Of a stretch of DNA of 23,027 bases, positions 16,240 through 22,906 are shown in pieces. Numbering within the stretch: the first letter of the stretch is position 1; the number at the start of each line of letters is the position of its first letter. The stretch covers positions 1-23,027 of the forward strand of contig CALCSS010000047.1 in assembly GCA_937893835.1 (NCBI GenBank), read 5' to 3'. Position numbers and translations under genes: made by a program. Under the pieces are notes generated by a model. The model saw nothing but the letters and a program-made list of their open reading frames with translations. It did no database searches and was not told the origin of the DNA. Origin of the DNA: an uncultured Fidelibacterota bacterium. Its GTDB lineage: Bacteria; Fidelibacterota; Marinisomatia; Marinisomatales; UBA1611.

Positions 16240-17376
16240 GTGAACAACTTGAAGAAACAATTTCTACTTGATCCAGACATTACCTTTCTGAACCATGGGT
16301 CCTATGGCTCTTGTCCAATCCCTGTCTTTGAAGAATATCAAAGATGGCAGAGAATCTTAGAGAAACAACCTGTTCAGTTTATTACTGATGGGATGTGGGA
16401 TGCCCTTAAGAATTCTAGAATAGCTTTGAGTGAATTTGTTGGTTGTGATGAGGGAGAGATCTTGTTTTTCCAGAACCCTACCTCGGCCATTGCCAATGTC
16501 ATACACAGTTTGAGACTGAATATTGGTGATGAGGTATTGATGACAGACCATGAGTATGGTGCAATGATAAGAGCATGGAATATTTGGGGTAAAAAAAATG
16601 GTGTGGACATTATTCAGCAGAAAATTCCATTACCAATTCATTCTGAAGATGATTTTCTTGATGCTTTTTGGAAAGGTGTCACTGAAAGGACAAAGGTCAT
16701 TTTCATTTCCCAGATCACAAGTCCAACAGCACTTATTTTTCCAATAAAACGTATCATTGATAGAGCGAACACTCAGGGGATAATGACCATTGTGGATGGT
16801 GCACATGTACCCGGCCATATTGACATTGATATTCATAAATTAGAGTGTGATTTTTTTACTGGAGCCATTCACAAATGGCTCTGTGGACCTAAGGGAAGTT
16901 CTTTCCTCTATGTGAAGGAAGTACACCATGATTGGATCAAACCGGTCATATATAGTTGGGGTAAAGATGGAGATGACCCGGGTCCATCAGAATTTCTCCA
17001 AGATTTTCAGTGGCAAGGGACAAGAGACATGTCATCCTTTTTGACCATCAAAAGATCAATCGATTTTTACCTTGACCATATTCATCCACTGCAAAAGGTT
17101 TGTCGTCAATTGAATCTTGAAATTTTCTCAGGATTTGAATCTGTGCTTGGTACAAGACCAATCTCAGATGGAGGTGACTGGGTCGGTCAGATGGTCTCAC
17201 ACCCATTACCATCAAATGCCCCTCGCAATATCAAAGATATACTTTGGAATGAATATAAAATTGAGATCCCTATTGTCGAATGGCAGGGAAATAATTACAT
17301 ACGATCATCTATTCAGGTCTATAATAATAAAAAGGACATAGATGTTTTAATGAATGCCTTGGTATCTATTTTATAA
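16240..17376 (+). CDS. Class V aminotransferase-fold PLP enzyme, isopenicillin N epimerase-like
   Basis: This 378-aa protein is full length for the family. The N-terminus reads FLLDPDITFLNHGSYGSCP, the hallmark of the isopenicillin N epimerase-like (CefD) subgroup. PLP contacts are D186 and H189 in IVDGAHVPG, and the Schiff-base lysine is K212 in GAIHKWLCGPKG. Members act as amino-acid epimerases, cysteine lyases/desulfurases or kynureninase-like enzymes, and the true substrate here is unknown. No beta-lactam pathway genes are nearby, so the family name should not be read as a function. The GTG at 16240 gives the canonical N-terminus. The gene is preceded by a 22-bp palindrome that may control it. 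Confidence 0.88.
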   Translation: MNNLKKQFLLDPDITFLNHGSYGSCPIPVFEEYQRWQRILEKQPVQFITDGMWDALKNSRIALSEFVGCDEGEILFFQNPTSAIANVIHSLRLNIGDEVLMTDHEYGAMIRAWNIWGKKNGVDIIQQKIPLPIHSEDDFLDAFWKGVTERTKVIFISQITSPTALIFPIKRIIDRANTQGIMTIVDGAHVPGHIDIDIHKLECDFFTGAIHKWLCGPKGSSFLYVKEVHHDWIKPVIYSWGKDGDDPGPSEFLQDFQWQGTRDMSSFLTIKRSIDFYLDHIHPLQKVCRQLNLEIFSGFESVLGTRPISDGGDWVGQMVSHPLPSNAPRNIKDILWNEYKIEIPIVEWQGNNYIRSSIQVYNNKKDIDVLMNALVSIL

Positions 17377-17394
17377 ATTTGGTATGAGAATCTC

Positions 17395-18009
17395 ATGAGA
17401 TATCTTTTAATTCTACAACTTCTTTTTTCAATTGTTCAGGCGCAGCGCATACAATTGTTTACCCGAACAGATGATATTTTTACCTCTTCAAATCATTTTA
17501 CATTAAAAAATAAAAAAGTGATCTTTTGGGAAGATGAGGTTGTGCTCATGACCGTTCCAATAAGAAATCTTGTAGAGGTTCGATATGCAGAGAAATCATA
17601 TTCCTATGTTGGAACGCCGTGTATTTTTCTCGGATCCTTGATGCTAGCAGCAACTGCAGGCCTGGGTGCGGCAGGTCACTTGGAGGAATCATATGTCTCA
17701 GAAGAAGAATTACTAATTGGAGTTGGTGGGGGCATTGCTTTTTATTTAGTAGGGAAATTATTGAAGTTGGTAGGTGCACGTTTTGGAAGCGATATCATAT
17801 ACGAGGATTTTGATCGTTTGGATCGATCTACGAAGAACCTTGTTCTTGAGTCAATAAGTCTTGATATGCAGAAAAAGGAAAAACAAAGTGAGTTCATGTA
17901 TGGTCCTGAGGGACGTAAGAGAGGTTTGAAATTCTCTTGGGAAGGTAAAAAACCTTGGAAGTCCAAATATAGGCCAAAAAGAAAGATCATTCGTTTCTCC
18001 TTCTTTTGA
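17395..18009 (+). CDS. Exported/membrane protein of unknown function
   Basis: This 204-aa protein has a signal peptide (RYLLILQLLFSIVQAQ) followed by a beta-rich domain (IQLFTRTDDIF to LVEVRYAEKSY). Two Gly/Ala-rich hydrophobic segments follow (about 76-95 and 107-124, the latter GVGGGIAFYLVGKLLKLVG), and then a very basic C-terminal tail rich in Lys and Arg. I know no family for it. The ATG at 17395 lies within a short inverted repeat (ATGAGA-A-TCTCAT, 17384-17396), 18 nt after the aminotransferase stop. Its stop at 18007-18009 is just before the nucleosidase gene, so these genes probably share a transcript. Confidence 0.7.
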   Translation: MRYLLILQLLFSIVQAQRIQLFTRTDDIFTSSNHFTLKNKKVIFWEDEVVLMTVPIRNLVEVRYAEKSYSYVGTPCIFLGSLMLAATAGLGAAGHLEESYVSEEELLIGVGGGIAFYLVGKLLKLVGARFGSDIIYEDFDRLDRSTKNLVLESISLDMQKKEKQSEFMYGPEGRKRGLKFSWEGKKPWKSKYRPKRKIIRFSFF

Positions 18010-18017
18010 TCGATCGA

Positions 18018-18842
18018 ATGCAGTGTATCATTACTGCGCTGAAAGCAGAATCTGACCCTTTTATTCAATACCTTGGATTGAAGCGAGATAAGGCTTTTAA
18101 CTTTCCATATTTCATAAATAATGATATAGGAATTGCTTTGATAGGAGTGGGGGTTGGCAGAAAAAATATCAGAGCACGCATCCATAAATTTTTCAGATCT
18201 TTTGATGATACGGTAATTCAGTTTATCAATATTGGTGTTGCCGGAGGGAAGAAGAACCAAACAAGAATAGGCCAGTTATTCTTGATCAATAAGATCATTG
18301 ATGATTCAACGAATCAAACATACTATCCAGATATCCTCATTGATCACCCATTAATAGAAAACTCTATAACGACGGTACAAAGGGGGGTTTATGATGGCGG
18401 AGGTCAGTATGATTCTCTGGTGGACATGGAGGCTTCTGAAATATTTTCGGTTTGTTCGAAGATCGTTCCTATTCATAATATTGCGATCATCAAGCTAGTC
18501 TCGGATCATATGGAAACTCACGAATCAGAATTTGACCATGATATGATTTCTTCGTTGCTAATGGGGAAAATGGATAAGATCACCTACTTCATTGACAAAT
18601 ATAAATTACTTGGTAGGATAAATGGCCCAATACTATCTAAAACAGATATGGACTGGATAACGCATAATAAAGAACAATATCTATTGACAGTCACGCAGGT
18701 AAATCAGTTAATGAATACCGTAAAAAGTTATAGACTCCATAATTCAAGCATTTCATTGCCAGAGATCAATGCTAAAAGGCCAATGACAAAAGTAGACCAA
18801 AAAAATATCTTTAGGGCTATCCGTGAAAAACTTGAAACCTAA
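18018..18842 (+). CDS. MTA/SAH nucleosidase-like (purine nucleoside phosphorylase superfamily) protein
   Basis: From ATG 18018 the protein has 274 aa. The family pattern is MQCIITALKAESDPFI, then IALIGVGVGRKN, INIGVAGG, SLVDMEASEIF and KLVSDH. All three catalytic residues of MTA/SAH nucleosidases appear present: E11, E138 (in DMEA) and D163 (in VSD). Such enzymes cleave the N-glycosidic bond of methylthioadenosine, S-adenosylhomocysteine and 5'-deoxyadenosine. The ~75 residues after position 180 are an extension of unknown role, beyond the usual ~230-aa length. An in-frame TTG at 18006 would add four residues but overlaps the upstream stop, so ATG fits relatives better. Its 3' end overlaps the radical SAM gene by 20 nt, which suggests coupled translation and a shared pathway. 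Confidence 0.82.
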   Translation: MQCIITALKAESDPFIQYLGLKRDKAFNFPYFINNDIGIALIGVGVGRKNIRARIHKFFRSFDDTVIQFINIGVAGGKKNQTRIGQLFLINKIIDDSTNQTYYPDILIDHPLIENSITTVQRGVYDGGGQYDSLVDMEASEIFSVCSKIVPIHNIAIIKLVSDHMETHESEFDHDMISSLLMGKMDKITYFIDKYKLLGRINGPILSKTDMDWITHNKEQYLLTVTQVNQLMNTVKSYRLHNSSISLPEINAKRPMTKVDQKNIFRAIREKLET

Positions 18843-19842
18843 TTTTTCTCACATCTATGTTGAGAAAGATGTAGTTGGATACCCGCTCACAGATCTGGCA
18901 TTATCAAAATTCTCAAGTTCAAGCATTGTAATGATCGACCACTATAAAGATCTCTTCAATCGTCCTGGACAGGATTTCCAAGTTCAAAAATTGTCTATGA
19001 AATTAATATTGGCCAAAAAGAAAGAACCATACCTCTATCCTGCGTCCAATATTATTCAGGACTATGACACACCTAATGTCTTTTATAATACTCCCATATT
19101 GAATTGTATATATAATTGTGATTATTGTTATTTACAGGGAATGTATAATTCTGGGAATCTTGTGGTCTTTGTTAATGAGGATGACATGATGGATGCCATT
19201 GACAGGGAGGTGTCAGATCCTCGCGATCCATCCAGACCGACAGTTGTGTCCATATCTTACAATACAGATCTCTTGGCCATGGAGAACATATTACCTTTGT
19301 CACGTCGCTGGATCAATTATATTGATGGAAAAAGAGATACCATCCTTGAGATTCGTACAAAAAGTGCTCTCTTTGGTGCGATCAAGGACATAGAGCCCAG
19401 TGAAAATGTTATCTTATCTTGGACACTTTCTCCAGAACCCATATGTGCCAAATATGAGTCTACCGCACCACCATTAAAAAGTAGGGTCAATGCCATAAAG
19501 AGTGCACTGGATAGTGGATGGCAGGTCAGACTATGCTTCGATCCAATAATTTTGATAGATGACTGGTTTGAAATATATTCACTATTCCTAAAGAGATTGT
19601 TCCAAGAGATAAATGGCTCCCACCTGAGAGATGTTACACTTGGAGTATTTCGTATGAATAAAGACTATTTTAATAGGATACGTAAGCGTGAAACCCGATC
19701 TGATATCTATTTTTCGGATTATGCAATTGAGAATGGTATCGTAGTTGTTGATAGTGAAAAAAGGAGATCCTCTATGGAAACACTTGTAAATATTTTAACT
19801 GAATTCGTTCCCAAGGATAAAATTCTAGTTTGGAAGAAGTGA
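18823..19842 (+). CDS. Spore-photoproduct-lyase-like radical SAM protein
   Basis: This 339-aa protein has a radical SAM cluster motif C95-x3-C99-x2-C102, set in CIYNCDYCYLQG. The two tyrosines next to the last cysteine (Y101, Y103) match those conserved in spore photoproduct lyases (SPL). Further SPL-like segments are YPASN before the cluster, LEIRTKS, ILSWTLSPEPICAKYESTAP and SGWQVRLCFDPII. SPL repairs the thymine dimer of UV-irradiated spore DNA by hydrogen abstraction. Where Bacillus SPL has its hydrogen-donor cysteine (C141, before TSD), this protein seems to have Y146 (YNTD), so chemistry or substrate may differ. No sporulation gene is nearby. The start is GTG 18823, inside the nucleosidase gene. 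Confidence 0.82.
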   Translation: MKNLKPNFSHIYVEKDVVGYPLTDLALSKFSSSSIVMIDHYKDLFNRPGQDFQVQKLSMKLILAKKKEPYLYPASNIIQDYDTPNVFYNTPILNCIYNCDYCYLQGMYNSGNLVVFVNEDDMMDAIDREVSDPRDPSRPTVVSISYNTDLLAMENILPLSRRWINYIDGKRDTILEIRTKSALFGAIKDIEPSENVILSWTLSPEPICAKYESTAPPLKSRVNAIKSALDSGWQVRLCFDPIILIDDWFEIYSLFLKRLFQEINGSHLRDVTLGVFRMNKDYFNRIRKRETRSDIYFSDYAIENGIVVVDSEKRRSSMETLVNILTEFVPKDKILVWKK

Positions 19843-19937
19843 TTTCATAATGATTAAATTTCACCAAAAATAAGGTCTGTTATCTTTTAAGCTGTATTTA
19901 ACCTGATCTTATAAAAAGATAAAATAAAGAGCACTAT

Positions 19938-20036
19938 ATGACCCTAAAGGCAATCATCTATATAATATCAATCACTTTCATTGTTGGATCATTGGTACTT
20001 GCATTATGGTATAGAATGAATGAAGATGATGAATAA
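19938..20036 (+). CDS. 32-aa single-pass membrane microprotein
   Basis: The ATG at 19938 opens a 32-codon frame ending in TAA (20034-20036). The product is one hydrophobic helix (KAIIYIISITFIVGSLVLAL) followed by an acidic tail ending NEDDE. A purine-rich AAAGAG (19926-19931) lies 6 nt upstream, a reasonable ribosome-binding site. The size and layout recall the small subunits or accessory peptides of membrane complexes, but there is no partner nearby to support that. The rest of the 277-nt stretch between the radical SAM gene and 20120 holds only AT-rich sequence with a weak 9-bp inverted repeat (19880-19888 / 19914-19922). Confidence 0.5.
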   Translation: MTLKAIIYIISITFIVGSLVLALWYRMNEDDE

Positions 20037-20119
20037 GGTAAATACTTGTTCCACTATGCTATTTCCAGCATTGAATGCAACCGATCACTCTAGTCAAACC
20101 AGTTTCATAAATATAAGTA

Positions 20120-20890
20120 ATGATCACTTGTCAAGGGCCCAAAAGGTGTTTCTTGTTAAATAGAGTTCTTATTGCCTTGATACTGTCTTTTGTTCATGGT
20201 GCAGATCGTGATAAAAGCATGGTGCAGAGGTCTCAGATAACATTTGTAGGAACAAAATTCAATATCGTTCAAAATGGAGATACTCCCAATAGATACATTT
20301 GGCTCCATGGCGATGAGCAAACAGCGAGGATGGCATTGGAACATCATGTTGCCCTTTTCGGTGGAATCGCATTTTTTGTTCAGAGCGAGACAAGAGAGAT
20401 ACCCTTTGAGTCAACCATGATCGATCCAAATAGGGTCTTCTCTAGAAAGGGTGCCTATCATGCTTTAAGAAAATTCAAACCAGGTTGGCAGCCTGGAACC
20501 TTGAAGAGGGCATTGGATCTGATCGATAGAGAAAGGAGTGCCTTTCTTGACATTTTGATACCGAGTAAGAATGGTGTTTTGATATCAGTACATAATAATT
20601 TTCGTGGATATAATGTTTACAGAGAAAAGGATAAAAGTCAGCGGATATCGATCAAATCAGATCAAAATCCTCGTGATTTCATAATATGCACCAATAATGA
20701 TGATTTTGAAAATCTCTCATTGGGGCCATATAATGTGGTTCTTCAAAATATATTGCCAGAGAAGGATGATGGCTCCCTGTCTTGGGAAGCCATAAGGCGA
20801 AATGTGAGATATTTGAATATTGAGACTAGGTTGGGATACCTCACACAACAGAAAAAAATGTTGTCATTCGTTGAAAGTACCTTGAATTAA
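20120..20890 (+). CDS. Exported M14-like (AstE/aspartoacylase-type) zinc hydrolase candidate
   Basis: This 256-aa protein has a probable N-terminal signal (about residues 11-28, LLNRVLIALILSFVHGA). The mature part carries the sparse motif set of M14-type metallocarboxypeptidases and succinylglutamate desuccinylases. Zinc ligands would be H63 and E66 (WLHGDE) and H158 (ISVHNN). The substrate-binding Asn-Arg pair is N104-R105 in DPNRVF, and the candidate catalytic Glu is E235 in YLNIETRLG. The fold would be somewhat shorter than typical peptidases. Cleavage of a peptide or acyl-amino-acid bond outside the cytoplasm is inferred. The small membrane-protein gene that follows starts 1 nt after the stop, so the two are probably translated together. 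Confidence 0.6.
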   Translation: MITCQGPKRCFLLNRVLIALILSFVHGADRDKSMVQRSQITFVGTKFNIVQNGDTPNRYIWLHGDEQTARMALEHHVALFGGIAFFVQSETREIPFESTMIDPNRVFSRKGAYHALRKFKPGWQPGTLKRALDLIDRERSAFLDILIPSKNGVLISVHNNFRGYNVYREKDKSQRISIKSDQNPRDFIICTNNDDFENLSLGPYNVVLQNILPEKDDGSLSWEAIRRNVRYLNIETRLGYLTQQKKMLSFVESTLN

Positions 20891-20891
20891 G

Positions 20892-21176
20892 ATGTTGATA
20901 GATCTTTTACAAAGATTGATACGGTGGATGCCTCTGGTGCTTCTTGTAATGCTATTCATGGTGGATCGTGATAATACTTTTCATAAGGTTGGATATATTG
21001 TTTTACTCTTGTCATACACCAGTATCTTGATCATTAGAGTTCTCTATGCCAAGGAGACCTGGCATCGAGAATTCAACACCAATGATCTTGGTCGAGATTC
21101 CAAGATCGAGAAAATGAGTGATTATCAAGATACCTTGGCCAACATAGATGATGCAGGTAAAGAATCAATCAAGTAA
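20892..21176 (+). CDS. Small two-pass membrane protein, unknown
   Basis: This 94-aa protein has two hydrophobic segments (about 9-24, MPLVLLVMLFM, and 32-50, VGYIVLLLSYTSILIIRV) and a charged cytoplasmic-like C-terminal tail. The ATG at 20892 is 1 nt after the stop of the M14-like gene. That spacing suggests translational coupling and perhaps a physical partnership with that exported enzyme. No family was recognised. Confidence 0.65.
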   Translation: MLIDLLQRLIRWMPLVLLVMLFMVDRDNTFHKVGYIVLLLSYTSILIIRVLYAKETWHREFNTNDLGRDSKIEKMSDYQDTLANIDDAGKESIK

Positions 21177-21263
21177 ATATGATAGATCGATCGTAGAATA
21201 CAGTAGCATTTTTTTGAACAGATCATTGAGTCTCAAATTACAAAGTTAATAATTATCAATAAC

Positions 21264-21269
21264 GAGGAG
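21264..21269 (+). promoter_or_regulatory. Strong Shine-Dalgarno sequence before the 117-aa repeat protein
   Basis: GAGGAG lies 5 nt before the ATG at 21275. It is a much better ribosome-binding site than those of most genes in this window, which suggests high expression of the following small exported protein. Confidence 0.75.
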
Positions 21270-21274
21270 TTGTT

Positions 21275-21628
21275 ATGAAGCAAGTTGACATAAAAAGTTT
21301 TTTGATCGGAGTATTGGTAACAATGTTAGTATTTGTAACCATTGGCGCTGATGAAGCAGAGTTCAAAGATGGCGATTTGGGTGATATTGTGGTCAACTCC
21401 ATCACGATAAGAGATGACGGGCATGGAGGTTTTATCACTGCATATAATCAAGATCAAAAGAGGACACTCTATCTAGGGACAGGTAAAGATGAGAATGGAT
21501 ATGTTCAGACCTATAATAAATATGAGGAGCCAACGGCGTATATTGGTTCTAATAGGGATATGGATGGAGTGATCGTTCTAAATGATAGATATGGGGCACT
21601 AGGATATACTCGTTCAGGTAAGAAATGA
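21275..21628 (+). CDS. Small membrane-anchored or exported repeat protein
   Basis: This 117-aa protein begins with an N-terminal hydrophobic segment (SFLIGVLVTMLVFVTIGA), acting as signal or anchor. An acidic linker follows, then a region of short repeats of about 20-24 residues. Each unit reads roughly G-F/Y/V-I/V-x-x-Y/L-N-x(6-8)-Y-L/I-G-T/S-x-x-D-x-N/D-G, from about residue 51 to the end. Visible units start at GGFITAYNQ, GYVQTYNKY and GVIVLNDRY. The regular Gly/Tyr/Asn spacing suggests stacked beta strands on the cell surface or in the periplasm. A strong ribosome-binding site suggests abundance. The stop codon overlaps the start of a 26-aa microprotein frame (ATGA). Confidence 0.7.
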   Translation: MKQVDIKSFLIGVLVTMLVFVTIGADEAEFKDGDLGDIVVNSITIRDDGHGGFITAYNQDQKRTLYLGTGKDENGYVQTYNKYEEPTAYIGSNRDMDGVIVLNDRYGALGYTRSGKK

Positions 21629-21705
21629 AGATAGGGGTTATTTTTGTTTTACTGTTATTGTATGCATTCATCAAGAATCGTGACAGATTGAAAAACTATA
21701 AATAG
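21625..21705 (+). CDS. 26-aa membrane microprotein, start overlapping the upstream stop
   Basis: The ATG at 21625 shares bases with the TGA stop of the repeat protein (ATGA overlap). It opens 26 codons ending in TAG at 21703-21705. The product is a hydrophobic helix (GVIFVLLLLYAFI) with a basic tail (KNRDRLKNYK), the layout of a single-pass membrane peptide with its C-terminus inside. Coupled translation would supply ribosomes without its own binding site. It is too short for homology to help, and chance cannot be excluded. Confidence 0.4.
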   Translation: MKIGVIFVLLLLYAFIKNRDRLKNYK

Positions 21706-21740
21706 TTCACTATTTAGAATAAAAGATATGTGCAAAATAA

Positions 21741-21767
21741 TTGCAAATAAATAAAATATATTTGCAA
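21741..21767. promoter_or_regulatory. 9-bp inverted repeat upstream of the GAPDH pair
   Basis: TTGCAAATA (21741-21749) and its exact reverse complement TATTTGCAA (21759-21767) are separated by 9 nt, giving half-sites about 18 bp apart. A third TGCAAA occurs at 21731. The repeat ends 31 bp before the putative -35 box of the GAPDH promoter, a usual position for an activator site. The regulator is unknown. Confidence 0.45.
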
Positions 21768-21797
21768 AAATTTAAGATTTAAGGTTAGGTTCCGACC

Positions 21798-21826
21798 TTG
21801 AAGAACAGGTTAATCTATTTTATAAT
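21798..21826 (+). promoter_or_regulatory. Sigma70-like promoter of the GAPDH pair
   Basis: TTGAAG (21798-21803) and a perfect TATAAT (21821-21826) are separated by 17 nt, the optimal spacing. Transcription would begin near 21833 and give a leader of about 57 nt before the ATG at 21890. It is the best promoter match I found in the window. Confidence 0.65.
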
Positions 21827-21889
21827 AAATTTTGTATCACCATGGAGTTAAACTTTCTTGAGATTAAAATTAAAAAATCATAATTAGGT

Positions 21890-22906
21890 ATGTCAAAAAA
21901 AATAAATATAGCTCTTTTTGGGTTTGGCCGAATTGGTCGCAATCTTTTTCGGTTGGGATACAATAATCCTAACTATAATATTGTTGCAGTTAGTGACTTT
22001 GGTTCGGCAGAGGCACTTCATTATCTATTGGTGAGGGATTCGATTCATGGTTTTATGGATGATGAGGTAGTCCTTGATGGAAATCATTTGGTAGTAAAAG
22101 ATCAACGGACGCGAGTAATCAGTGGTGGAGAGCCTGGCACCATTCCTTGGGATGCATATGATGTTGATGTTGTCATTGATGCGACAGGCCGTTTTCTTAA
22201 AAGAGATCAACTTGATGCACACTTGAATTCAGGAGCAAAGAGAGTATTTATAAGTAGAAACGCGGAAGATCCTATAGATCGATATGTGATCCCTGGGGTT
22301 AACGATTCAAGCATTGATAGCTCCGATCAGATCGTATCTACGACCTCTTCAACAACTCAGGTACTGGCACTGATGGTGAAAATGTTGGATGAAAGTTTTG
22401 GTCTAAAGCGTGCAATGATGACCACTGTGCATGCCTATACAGCTGATCAGCCATTGGCGGATGCTGCAGGTGTGGATCTTAGACGCAGCCGTTCAGCGGT
22501 TGAGAATATCATTCCCAATAGTACTCTAGCTCCATCTATAGTAGAGGACCTCATGCCTCAGTTTACTGGAAAACTTGATGGAATTGCATTTAATGTACCT
22601 GTCCCAAATGGCTCGTGTGTTGACCTGACCACAGAGTTGAGTAATACTCCATCTGTTGAAGAGGCAAATGAAGCCATAAAGAAATATTCAGAATCATCCC
22701 TTCAGGGTATAGTTGGCTATACAGAAGACCCTATTGTCTCGAGTGATGTCATAGGCAGAGAAGAGACGATGGTCTATGATCAAAAAGCAACCATGATCAC
22801 AAAGGACATGCTGCTAAAGACATTGTGCTGGTATGATAATGGTTGGGGATTTGCCAGTAGGATTTTAGATGTAGTGGATGCTTATGCCACTTTGGAGGAA
22901 AACTAG
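21890..22906 (+). CDS. Glyceraldehyde-3-phosphate dehydrogenase paralogue lacking the catalytic cysteine
   Basis: This 338-aa protein is full length and clearly of the GAPDH family: Rossmann motif GFGRIGRNLFR (11-21), D36 for NAD binding, SGAKRVFIS, TTVHAYTADQ with the base H181, LRRSRSA, KLDGIAF and WYDNGWGFASR. In ordinary GAPDH the active site reads SxASCTTN. Here residues 150-157 read STTSSTTQ, so S154 (codon TCA at 22349-22351) replaces the nucleophilic Cys. Two phosphate-site residues also differ: the Arg of MRVPTP is N235 (FNVPVP), and the STG loop reads STL. The frame is intact, so this is a retained altered paralogue and not a decayed gene. Standard oxidative phosphorylation of glyceraldehyde 3-phosphate is unlikely. 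A second GAPDH gene starts at the next base after its stop. Confidence 0.92.
   Translation: MSKKINIALFGFGRIGRNLFRLGYNNPNYNIVAVSDFGSAEALHYLLVRDSIHGFMDDEVVLDGNHLVVKDQRTRVISGGEPGTIPWDAYDVDVVIDATGRFLKRDQLDAHLNSGAKRVFISRNAEDPIDRYVIPGVNDSSIDSSDQIVSTTSSTTQVLALMVKMLDESFGLKRAMMTTVHAYTADQPLADAAGVDLRRSRSAVENIIPNSTLAPSIVEDLMPQFTGKLDGIAFNVPVPNGSCVDLTTELSNTPSVEEANEAIKKYSESSLQGIVGYTEDPIVSSDVIGREETMVYDQKATMITKDMLLKTLCWYDNGWGFASRILDVVDAYATLEEN

Noticed and set aside
16240..17376. Beta-lactam biosynthesis role for the isopenicillin N epimerase-like protein
   Set aside because: The family name covers many aminotransferase-fold enzymes and no other beta-lactam gene is in the window.
17742..18260. 172-codon open frame on the - strand
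   Set aside because: It runs antisense across two well-supported + strand genes, has no family pattern, and would be the only - strand gene.
19880..19922. Inverted repeat TTATCTTTT / AAAAGATAA as a terminator after the radical SAM gene
   Set aside because: The stem is almost all A-T with a 25-nt loop and no T-run follows, so it would be unstable.
20056..20163. 35-codon + strand frame between the 32-aa microprotein and the M14-like gene
   Set aside because: No ribosome-binding site, no hydrophobic or domain pattern, and it overlaps the start of the next gene.
21781..21799. Hairpin AAGGT...ACCTT as a riboswitch or terminator before the GAPDH pair
   Set aside because: Only 4-5 bp long, without a T-run, and located upstream of the likely transcription start.
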